Source of the DNA: Nitrospira sp.
GTDB lineage: Bacteria > Nitrospirota > Nitrospiria > Nitrospirales > Nitrospiraceae
Assembly: GCA_025935475.1 (NCBI GenBank)
Contig: JAICVE010000037.1
Span: forward strand, 1 to 13,099
Direction: 5' to 3'
DNA: 13,099 nt
A program made the position numbers and the translations under genes. Each line of letters starts with the position of its first letter. Within the stretch, counting starts at the first letter, position 1. Shown piece by piece: positions 1 to 6,031 of this stretch. Below the pieces are notes generated by a model. The model saw only the letters and a list, made by a program, of their open reading frames with translations, had not been told where the DNA came from and searched no databases.

Positions 1-159
1 GTAGACGTTCGCCGTGTCAAAAAAGTTCACTCCCAGCTCCAGCGCACGGTCCATGATCGTCATGCTGTCCGCTTCAGTGGTTTGCGGTCCAAAATTCATG
101 GTGCCGAGACAGAGCCGGCTCACCTTGACGCCCGAGCGCCCGAGTTGTACGTATTGCAT
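1..159 (-). CDS. Aldo/keto reductase, N-terminal part (cut by window edge)
   Basis: Only the first 53 codons lie in the window; the gene continues past position 1. The visible protein starts MQYVQLGRSGVKVSRLCLG, which is the typical N-terminal strand-and-loop of the aldo/keto reductase (AKR) superfamily, NADPH-dependent cytosolic carbonyl reductases with a TIM-barrel fold. Residues D48 and Y53 (in FFDTANVY) match the first two members of the catalytic Asp-Tyr-Lys-His tetrad; Lys and His are outside the window. The ATG at 159 is preceded by GAGGAG with about 9 bases spacing, which supports the start. It follows the stop of the upstream AKR by only 19 bases, so the two are surely co-transcribed. 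The N-terminus resembles the broad AKR group that includes YghZ-like and oxidoreductase YajO-like enzymes; the substrate cannot be told. Confidence 0.9.
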   Translation of the reverse strand, partial: MQYVQLGRSGVKVSRLCLGTMNFGPQTTEADSMTIMDRALELGVNFFDTANVY

Positions 160-178
160 GGATTCGCTCTCCTCAGCG

Positions 179-1018
179 TCAGATACCGATGGTCTCGATG
201 CGGCCCAGCTCGTCCGGCGTGAGTGTGAAACGATCGGCCCGCAAATCGTCCGCCATGTGCTGTGCATTCGTGGTGCCCGTCAACGGCACCATGCCGATCT
301 GCATGGCGAACCGAAACACCACTTGGGCCACGCCGGTGCCGTATGTTTCAGCCATGGCCCGGATGGCCGGATCGATAAACACGTCCCGGTTGGCGGTGAG
401 CAGCGAAAAGCCTTGATAGACGATGCCGTGTTGGCGACACAGATCGCGCACAGCTTTGTCCCAGCCGAAGGCCGCATAGCAACGGTTTTGGACGACCATG
501 GGACGATGCGCCGCCCGATCACACAGAAGCGCGAGTTGTCCTGCCGAGACGTTGCTGACCCCGATCAGTTTCGCCCTGCCGCTGGCGTACAGCGATTCAA
601 TGGCCGCCCACACTTCCCAATCCTCCGGTCCCAAACCGCCGCGATGATACGGACCGTGCAGCACGTAGGAATCAAGATAGTCGGTGTGAAGATGGGCCAG
701 TGAGCTTTCAAAGGATTGCCGGACCTGCGTGGTGATGCTGGCGGTGACATCATACGGCGTGCGGTGGTCCTGTCCGTTGACCGGTGTGAATTTCGTTTGG
801 AGGAACAAGCCGTCGCGTGCCACGCCGTCCTCGCGCAAGCGCAGCAGCGCCTCCCCCACCCGCGTCTCGTCATAGTGAATCAGCTGATTTGCCGTATCGA
901 TCGCCGTGAAGCCGGCCTTGACGGCTTCGTACACGAGCCGAGTGGTCGCTTCCTTCTTCCAGGCGGTTCCATACATGAAACCAGGAATCGCGACCCCGTT
1001 ATAGGTCGTCATCGTCAT
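179..1018 (-). CDS. Aldo/keto reductase
   Basis: A complete 279-residue protein of normal AKR length. It is expected to reduce an aldehyde or ketone with NADPH in the cytosol. The catalytic tetrad can be read: D41 and Y49 in the segment IDTANQLIHYDE, K76 in FLQTKF, and H121 in SYVLHGP. The later GVSNVS segment and the C-terminal PLTGTTNAQHM segment correspond to the cofactor-binding strands of the barrel. The loop between D41 and Y49 is a few residues longer than in many bacterial AKRs. The ATG at 1018 has GAGGAGG about 11 bases upstream; a second in-frame ATG lies two codons later and cannot be excluded as the start. The gene is first in a two-AKR operon, followed by the partial gene at 1-159. 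Its natural substrate is unknown, and detoxification of reactive aldehydes is only a guess from the family. Confidence 0.92.
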   Translation of the reverse strand: MTMTTYNGVAIPGFMYGTAWKKEATTRLVYEAVKAGFTAIDTANQLIHYDETRVGEALLRLREDGVARDGLFLQTKFTPVNGQDHRTPYDVTASITTQVRQSFESSLAHLHTDYLDSYVLHGPYHRGGLGPEDWEVWAAIESLYASGRAKLIGVSNVSAGQLALLCDRAAHRPMVVQNRCYAAFGWDKAVRDLCRQHGIVYQGFSLLTANRDVFIDPAIRAMAETYGTGVAQVVFRFAMQIGMVPLTGTTNAQHMADDLRADRFTLTPDELGRIETIGI

Positions 1019-1051
1019 GCTCAGCCGTCCCTCCTCGTGTTACTGCTCCTC

Positions 1052-1081
1052 ACCATACACAGTTCCCTGTCGCACTCTCAA
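1052..1081 (-). promoter_or_regulatory. Candidate sigma-70 promoter of the AKR operon with overlapping dyad
   Basis: On the minus strand TTGAGA (1081-1076) and TATGGT (1057-1052) are separated by 18 bases, giving a plausible -35/-10 pair about 27 bases before the AKR start. The -35 box overlaps an inverted repeat, TCTCA-ACG-TGAGA, at 1076-1088. This could be a repressor site, since it covers the polymerase contact region. The call rests on consensus match only. Confidence 0.45.
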
Positions 1082-1105
1082 CGTGAGAATTGGTACAGTG
1101 CGGCG

Positions 1106-1429
1106 ATGGATTCGACCCCTCAGATCGTCGAACTGCGCATGAGTTACCGGTATGCCAAGCAGCATCCATGGGTGGTCCAAGCCGTCAACGGTTTTCTCTC
1201 GGCCTATTTCATGGAGCAGCCCGGCTTTCGCGTCCAGAGGCATTTTGACGAGTTGGAATCCGGCGTGCATGTCTGGCTGTGCGAAGTGCCGGAAGCGAAG
1301 ACGATGAGCCGTCTGTTGCGGCGCCTGAAAGCGGATCTGCCTGCCTTCCGTCACACGGAACTTCAGGCGCCCGCCGGCACGCGGCCGCAGTACATGATTG
1401 ATTGTCCCGACCCCTCTCCAAGCAGTTAA
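1106..1429 (+). CDS. Uncharacterised small protein
   Basis: A 107-residue protein with no signal peptide, no membrane segment and no cysteine cluster. I do not recognise the family. The central part is rich in aromatic and charged residues (YRYAKQHPWVVQAVNGF, then FDELESGVHVWLCEVPEAK) followed by an arginine-rich helix (MSRLLRRLKADLPAFRH), and reads as a folded cytosolic domain with a disordered Pro/Ser tail. Codon use matches the neighbouring genes, and the plus frame looks more protein-like than the overlapping minus-strand frame. The start is uncertain: neither the ATG at 1106 nor the one at 1139 has a good ribosome binding site. The gene is divergent from the AKR operon and lies 82 bases before the lysine dehydrogenase-like gene, so it could be read through into that operon, but a -10 box in between suggests a separate promoter. 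Confidence 0.6.
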   Translation: MDSTPQIVELRMSYRYAKQHPWVVQAVNGFLSAYFMEQPGFRVQRHFDELESGVHVWLCEVPEAKTMSRLLRRLKADLPAFRHTELQAPAGTRPQYMIDCPDPSPSS

Positions 1430-1482
1430 GATTTCAGGCCCCCACATTTTGCGGGAGACCTGTCCAAATGCCGGGAGAAGAG

Positions 1483-1488
1483 TATACT
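1483..1488 (+). promoter_or_regulatory. Candidate -10 box for the lysine catabolism operon
   Basis: TATACT at 1483-1488 matches the sigma-70 -10 consensus at five of six positions and lies about 24 bases before the ATG at 1512, leaving a short leader that holds the GGAGG ribosome binding site (1499-1503). No good -35 box is present at 16-18 bases spacing (the best is CTGTCC), so an activator may be needed if this is the real promoter. Confidence 0.4.
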
Positions 1489-1511
1489 GAGGAGACGCGG
1501 AGGTGTGTGCG

Positions 1512-2600
1512 ATGCCTCGGGTGCTCGTGCTCGGCGCAGGAAAGATCGGCTCACTGGTCGCCTGCCTGCTCTCGCAACAAAGCAGCTACGACATCCATCT
1601 CGGGGATGTCACGCTTGACGCCCCGAAGCATTTGGTGGAAGACCTTGGTCTTTCCCGCGTCACACCGGCCGTACTCGACGTGCGAGAACAGGAAGCCGTC
1701 GACACCTATCTGAGCGCGCATCCGGTCGACGCGATCATCTCGAGCCTGCCCTACTTTTGCAATCCGACTGTTGCCAAGCTAGCCTTGAAGCACGGCTGCC
1801 ACTATTTCGATCTAACGGAGGATGTCGAGGTCACCGATCAGATCCGGACGATGGCCGAGGGCGCGACGCATGCCTTCATGCCGCAGTGTGGCCTGGCCCC
1901 TGGGTTCATCAGCGTCGTGACACACGACCTCATGACGCATTTCGAAACCTTGGACCACGTCAAGATGCGCGTGGGCGCCCTCCCCCTGCACCCCAGCAAT
2001 GCGCTCAAATATTCGCTGACCTGGTCCACCGACGGCCTGATCAATGAATACGGCAATCTCTGCTACGGCATTGAAGAAGGCCGCAAGATTCCCCTGCAGC
2101 CCCTGGAAGGCTATGAGACGATCGAGTTGGACGGACTGTTGTACGAGGCCTTCAATACGTCGGGCGGATTAGGCACGCTGGCGGACAGCTCAGTCGGGCG
2201 CGTGAAAACGATGAACTACAAAACCCTGCGTTATCCTGGTCACTGTGAAAAAATCCAACTGCTGATGAAGGATCTCCGACTCAACGAAGACCGGAAGACC
2301 CTCAAGCGGGTGCTTGAACACGCGATTCCGCAAACGCTGCAAGATGTCGTGCTGATCTATGCGTCGGTGACCGGGACGAAACAAGGCGAATTTTTCGAAG
2401 AAAGCTACGTCAAGAAAGTCTATCCCCAATGCATCAAAGGCAAGCTCTGGTCCGCCATCCAGGTGACCACCGCCTCGAGCGTCTGCTGCGTGATGGATCT
2501 CGTGCTGCGACACCCCCGCGCCCCCGGTGGTTTTGTCACTCAGGAATCGATCCTATTGAAGGATTTTCTGGCCAACGACTTTGGAGTCTATTATCGATGA
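1512..2600 (+). CDS. Lysine 6-dehydrogenase / saccharopine dehydrogenase-like oxidoreductase
   Basis: A 362-residue NAD(P)-dependent enzyme of the saccharopine dehydrogenase (LYS9-like) superfamily. The N-terminus has a Rossmann fold with VLGAGKIGS (glycines 8, 10 and 13). Further on, CGLAPGFISV, the segment TWSTDGLINEY, the AFNTSGGLGTL loop and the YKTLRYPGHCEK segment closely resemble, from memory, Geobacillus L-lysine 6-dehydrogenase. That enzyme deaminates L-lysine to 2-aminoadipate 6-semialdehyde, which cyclises to piperideine-6-carboxylate. The alternative is a glutamate-forming saccharopine dehydrogenase, which gives the same product; no lysine-ketoglutarate reductase is seen here, which favours lysine dehydrogenase. 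A third option, carboxynorspermidine synthase, fits the context less well. I chose the ATG at 1512 because GGAGG sits 8 bases upstream; a GTG at 1503 is also in frame. The stop overlaps the next gene's ATG (ATGA at 2597), so translation is likely coupled. Confidence 0.85.
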   Translation: MPRVLVLGAGKIGSLVACLLSQQSSYDIHLGDVTLDAPKHLVEDLGLSRVTPAVLDVREQEAVDTYLSAHPVDAIISSLPYFCNPTVAKLALKHGCHYFDLTEDVEVTDQIRTMAEGATHAFMPQCGLAPGFISVVTHDLMTHFETLDHVKMRVGALPLHPSNALKYSLTWSTDGLINEYGNLCYGIEEGRKIPLQPLEGYETIELDGLLYEAFNTSGGLGTLADSSVGRVKTMNYKTLRYPGHCEKIQLLMKDLRLNEDRKTLKRVLEHAIPQTLQDVVLIYASVTGTKQGEFFEESYVKKVYPQCIKGKLWSAIQVTTASSVCCVMDLVLRHPRAPGGFVTQESILLKDFLANDFGVYYR

Positions 2601-4132
2601 GTACCGTCCATGCTGCACTCAAAGCGCTCGGGATCCAGGCCGTGAACTCGGGAGGCAGCACGGGCAAACACTGGTGGTCTGATCATTCGGCCGGCCCGTT
2701 GCTCCAATCCATCAATCCGGCGACCGGCGAAGCCATTGCGGCAGTTCGGTGCTGCGCAGCCCAAGACTATGAACACATTGTGGCGCAAATCCGCGAATCG
2801 TTCACCACGTGGCGGATGGTCCCTGCTCCGAAGCGAGGCGAACTCGTCCGTCTGATCGGCCAGGCCTTGCGGGAGAAGAAGGACCAGCTCGGCACACTCG
2901 TGTCGCTGGAGGTCGGAAAGATCAAGGCCGAGGGCGACGGCGAAGTGCAGGAAATGATCGACATGGCCGACTTCGCCGTCGGCCAATCGCGTATGCTCTA
3001 CGGCGCCACAATGCCGTCGGAACGGCCCGCCCACCGGATGAGTGAACAGTGGCATCCGCTCGGACCGGTTGGCGTCATCACCGCCTTCAACTTTCCGGTG
3101 GCGGTCTGGGCCTGGAATGCGTTCCTTGCCGCTGTCTCCGGTGACCCGGTCATTTGGAAACCCTCGCCGAAAGCGCCGCTGTGCGCCATTGCGGTACAAC
3201 AGATCTGCAACCAGGTCATGGAGCAGCAGGGGTACTCGGGCATGTTTTCGCTGTTCATCACCGATCAGCCCTCGCTGGCCGAGACCATGGTCCGGGATCC
3301 CCGGTTGCCCTTGATCTCGTTTACCGGGTCCGTTCCCGTCGGCCGGCACGTGGCCGCGCTGGTCGGCCAGCGGCTTGGCCGCACACTGCTCGAGCTGAGC
3401 GGTAACAATGCCGTCATCGTCGATGACAGTGCGGACATGGATCTGGCCGTTCGGGCCATCGTGTTCGGCGCAGTCGGGACCGCCGGTCAGCGGTGCACGA
3501 CGACCCGACGGGTGCTCGTTCATGAGTCCTGCGCGGATGAGTTGCTCGACCGGCTGGTCAAAGCGTATAAGCAAGTGCGCATCGGCAATCCGCTGGATGC
3601 TGACGTGCTACTGGGCCCGCTCATCGATCACGTCGCCGTCGAGGCCTACCGCGCCGCGATCGACGAGATCAAAAAGGAAGGCGGCGAGATCCTCCATGGA
3701 GGCCGCGTGTTGAACCGTCCGGGCTTTTTTGTCGAGCCGACGATCGTGCGAGCCAAGCCGCAGTGGTCCCTGGTGCAGCGGGAGACCTTTGCGCCGATTC
3801 TCTATGTCATGACCTACGGGACGCTCGACGAAGCGTTGGCCATCCAGAACGGGGTTCCGCAAGGCTTGTCGTCGGCGATCTTCACGAATAATTTGCGGCA
3901 CGGCGAACGGTTTGTGTCAGCGTCGGGCAGCGACTGCGGCATCGCGAACGTCAACATCGGAACCTCGGGAGCGGAAATCGGCGGGGCCTTCGGCGGCGAG
4001 AAGGAGACCGGCGGCGGCCGGGAAGCCGGGTCCGACGCCTGGAAAGCGTACATGCGGCGGCAAACCAACACGGTCAATTGGGGCTCCGATCTCCCCTTGG
4101 CGCAGGGCATTAAATTCGGCTCCCAGCCTTGA
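2597..4132 (+). CDS. ALDH7-family aldehyde dehydrogenase (2-aminoadipate semialdehyde / piperideine-6-carboxylate dehydrogenase)
   Basis: A 511-residue aldehyde dehydrogenase, the same length as antiquitin (ALDH7A1). It is expected to oxidise 2-aminoadipate 6-semialdehyde to 2-aminoadipate with NAD+ in the cytosol. Visible catalytic features are N165 (in FNFPVAVW), the general base E266 (in LELSGNN) and the nucleophile C300 (in GTAGQRCTTTRR). The segments FNFPVAVWAWN, GNNAVIV and AVGTAGQRCTT are hallmarks of the ALDH7 branch; the usual ELGGN is ELSGN here. The ATG at 2597 overlaps the stop of the preceding dehydrogenase by four bases. A longer reading from 2429 lies inside that gene and is not the real start. 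The position directly after an enzyme that makes the semialdehyde strongly supports the substrate. The VOC-type gene follows 16 bases later in the same operon. Confidence 0.93.
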   Translation: MSTVHAALKALGIQAVNSGGSTGKHWWSDHSAGPLLQSINPATGEAIAAVRCCAAQDYEHIVAQIRESFTTWRMVPAPKRGELVRLIGQALREKKDQLGTLVSLEVGKIKAEGDGEVQEMIDMADFAVGQSRMLYGATMPSERPAHRMSEQWHPLGPVGVITAFNFPVAVWAWNAFLAAVSGDPVIWKPSPKAPLCAIAVQQICNQVMEQQGYSGMFSLFITDQPSLAETMVRDPRLPLISFTGSVPVGRHVAALVGQRLGRTLLELSGNNAVIVDDSADMDLAVRAIVFGAVGTAGQRCTTTRRVLVHESCADELLDRLVKAYKQVRIGNPLDADVLLGPLIDHVAVEAYRAAIDEIKKEGGEILHGGRVLNRPGFFVEPTIVRAKPQWSLVQRETFAPILYVMTYGTLDEALAIQNGVPQGLSSAIFTNNLRHGERFVSASGSDCGIANVNIGTSGAEIGGAFGGEKETGGGREAGSDAWKAYMRRQTNTVNWGSDLPLAQGIKFGSQP

Positions 4133-4148
4133 CGAGAGGATGGACGCT

Positions 4149-4745
4149 ATGGATAAGAACCGCGAGCTCGATGGATTGCTGGAACGGATGGTGACGGAGT
4201 ATGTGGCCCGCAACCGGGCGGCGAAAATCCTGCGAGGGATGCTCGAGGAGGCCGGTGTGGGATTTTACCCGGTCGTCGACCACGTGACGTTGCGCACGCT
4301 GGACATCGACCGGCGCGCCGAGCCGTTTGTCACACTGGGGTACGCCTTTGATGAAACCCTGCAGTACGACGACTGGTACGCGAAGGTGTACCGGAAGACC
4401 GGCTATCCGGCCCTCTTCGTGGATCAAGCCTATGCGGACACCCGTGGAAAAACCAGCATCATCCCGGGATGGGTGGCCGTCTTCGGCGACCAGGTCTTTC
4501 ACCATGTGGCGGTGCGGGTCGAGGATATCGACCGGGCGGTCTCCCGGCTGAAGAGCAACGGGGTGGAGTTTGCGGGTAGCGTCGTCGGTCCCGCCGGCGG
4601 CCAACTGCGTCAAATTTTTTCCGCGCCTGAAATGGTAGGTGGACAGCCGTTCACAGTACTCGAGCTTGCGGAGCGTCATCGCGGCTATCAGGGGTTTCTC
4701 CCGCCGCAAGCCGACAGCTTGATGAAATCGACCGCTCCGCAGTGA
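4149..4745 (+). CDS. VOC-fold non-heme iron enzyme, DUF1338/HglS-like (putative 2-oxoadipate decarboxylating dioxygenase)
   Basis: A 198-residue cytosolic protein with a vicinal-oxygen-chelate fold. Candidate metal ligands are H45 (VVDHVTLRT), H119 (VFHHVAVRV) and E172 (TVLELAERH), the His-His-Glu set of hydroxyphenylpyruvate dioxygenase and HglS. The N-terminal DHVTLRTLDIDR segment, LGYAFDE, and the end YQGFLPPQADSLMKST resemble, from memory, the DUF1338 family. HglS and its plant relative convert 2-oxoadipate to 2-hydroxyglutarate in lysine catabolism. The two upstream genes would make 2-aminoadipate, which fits. The protein is much shorter than HglS, which has about 460 residues. The ATG at 4149 has GAGAGGA 8 bases upstream; an in-frame ATG at 4140 lies inside that site and is less likely. 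The gene ends 3 bases from the convergent kinase gene, with no terminator visible. A general VOC/glyoxalase role remains the alternative. Confidence 0.72.
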   Translation: MDKNRELDGLLERMVTEYVARNRAAKILRGMLEEAGVGFYPVVDHVTLRTLDIDRRAEPFVTLGYAFDETLQYDDWYAKVYRKTGYPALFVDQAYADTRGKTSIIPGWVAVFGDQVFHHVAVRVEDIDRAVSRLKSNGVEFAGSVVGPAGGQLRQIFSAPEMVGGQPFTVLELAERHRGYQGFLPPQADSLMKSTAPQ

Positions 4746-4748
4746 GCG

Positions 4749-5888
4749 TCAAACGGAACGGGAGGCGGACGGCACGCGCACATCCGTCGGCTTCAGGAAC
4801 GCTGGGCCGTCAATCGGCAGCCGGATTTCGAATGTCGTTCCCCGTCCCGGCTCGCTGTCCACGGTGATGCGCCCCCCGTGCATATCGACGACGTCCTTCA
4901 CGATCTTTGTACCCAGCCCTGTGCCGCCGGTCTTATTGCTCACCAGACGATTCGTGAACAGATGGTCCCGTATTTCTGCAGACATGCCATTGCCCGTATC
5001 CGACACACGCAGCCGAATGCAATCGTCCCCGGGCTCGTGGAACCCGTCGATCGTGACGAGGCCGTGAGGCGGCACCTCGGGGATTGCATTATTGACGAGA
5101 TTATAGAGCAGTGAGTACAGGCGCGCTTCGTCTCCAGCGATCGCCGGCAGCCCTTGCAATCCCTCCATGCGCAGTGTGACCTGTCGCTGTTCTGCGGCCG
5201 AGCGCAAGGACTTGACGACGCTCTCGGCGATCTTGCCGATGACGCAGGGTTCGAACTTTTGCGAGACACGCGTCACCGCCGCATAATCGGCGATCGCTTT
5301 CATGCGGTCTTGAATCCGGCGAGAGGTGTTGCGGAACATCGTGATCACCTCCTCGCAGTTCGAGTGGCTTTGCTCGGCACGTGACCGTTCCATCGCCGGA
5401 AGGTGGCGGAAGACCTCGTCGATCTCGTCTGCGAGGAGGTCCGTGCCGGTCACCAACGGCATCAGGAGATTCTTGACGTCGTGCGTGATCTCCCCCATCA
5501 GCTTGGTGATCTCCACCCGCTGCCCCATCCGATCGATAAACGTCGAGACCGTCTGATCGATCTGCCCCTGTTCAAATGGTTTCGTGATGAAATCGACAGC
5601 GCCTTCTTTCATCGCCTCGACGGCCAGTCGGATCGTGCCGTAGGCCGTGACGACGACGACGGGGAGGTTCGGCCACCGTTTCCTAATGAGTTTCAGCGCC
5701 TCGATGCCATTGAGGCGAGGCATTGAGACGTCGAGAAACGCCAGATCCAACGCATGCGCTTCGACGGCCGCGAGCGCCGCCTGGCCATCGGCCGCCGTGA
5801 CCACCTCATGGCCGAGCCAGCGCAGCCGTTCCGAGAGACTCATGCTGATATCGGGATCGTCGTCGGCGACCAGTATGCGAATAGCCAT
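4749..5888 (-). CDS. Soluble receiver-histidine kinase hybrid (response regulator/sensor kinase)
   Basis: A 379-residue protein with the reverse of the usual hybrid order. The receiver domain comes first (residues about 1-120): acidic pocket D9/D10, phosphoacceptor D53 in FLDVSMPRLNG, T81 and K103 in ITKPF. A histidine-phosphotransfer helix follows with H136 in EITHDVKN, then an HATPase domain with N-box (LLYNLVNNA, residues 260-268), G1 box D297 (DTGNGM) and G2 box TGGTGLGTKIV (320-330). There is no membrane segment, signal peptide or PAS domain, so it is a cytosolic relay that receives phosphate at D53 and probably controls its own kinase. The AGGAGG motif 7 bases before the ATG at 5888 supports the start. 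It lies 143 bases downstream of prfC on the same strand, with its own sigma-54-type promoter. Its partner proteins are not in the window. Confidence 0.93.
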   Translation of the reverse strand: MAIRILVADDDPDISMSLSERLRWLGHEVVTAADGQAALAAVEAHALDLAFLDVSMPRLNGIEALKLIRKRWPNLPVVVVTAYGTIRLAVEAMKEGAVDFITKPFEQGQIDQTVSTFIDRMGQRVEITKLMGEITHDVKNLLMPLVTGTDLLADEIDEVFRHLPAMERSRAEQSHSNCEEVITMFRNTSRRIQDRMKAIADYAAVTRVSQKFEPCVIGKIAESVVKSLRSAAEQRQVTLRMEGLQGLPAIAGDEARLYSLLYNLVNNAIPEVPPHGLVTIDGFHEPGDDCIRLRVSDTGNGMSAEIRDHLFTNRLVSNKTGGTGLGTKIVKDVVDMHGGRITVDSEPGRGTTFEIRLPIDGPAFLKPTDVRVPSASRSV

Positions 5889-5914
5889 AGCCTTCCTCCT
5901 GCGAGTGGTAACTC

Positions 5915-5931
5915 AGCAAGAAATGCGCCAA
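5915..5931 (-). promoter_or_regulatory. Candidate sigma-54 (RpoN) promoter of the receiver-kinase gene
   Basis: The minus strand reads TTGGCGCATTTCTTGCT. It has the GG-N10-GC spacing and the TTGGC / TTGCT boxes of the -24/-12 promoter class. The predicted start of transcription lies around 5903, leaving about 15 bases of leader that carry the AGGAGG ribosome binding site. This would make the gene dependent on a bacterial enhancer-binding protein. Confidence 0.55.
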
Positions 5932-5966
5932 TTTGATCGGCACAGATTTTCAACAGTTTCAGCGGA

Positions 5967-5989
5967 AAGGCTTGAAGAACCAACGCCTT
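5967..5989 (-). terminator. Weak hairpin after prfC, possible terminator
   Basis: On the minus strand AAGGC pairs with GCCTT, and an inner TTG with CAA, around a GTTCTT loop with one bulged G. The hairpin begins about 43 bases after the prfC stop. Only a three-T run follows, so termination would be inefficient. It separates prfC from the sigma-54 promoter of the next gene. Confidence 0.3.
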
Positions 5990-6031
5990 AAGTGGATCAG
6001 TTTAGATGGAGGCCGGATCAAATTGGATACG

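Noticed and set aside
1040..1447. Minus-strand frame of 135 codons over the small gene at 1106-1429
   Set aside because: The plus frame has more natural amino-acid composition and codon use; the minus frame lacks a ribosome binding site and would run into the AKR promoter.
2591..3574. Long open frame on the minus strand (327 codons) opposite the aldehyde dehydrogenase
   Set aside because: The plus strand encodes a complete ALDH7 enzyme with catalytic residues. The minus frame has no domain pattern and is open because of GC-rich codon use.
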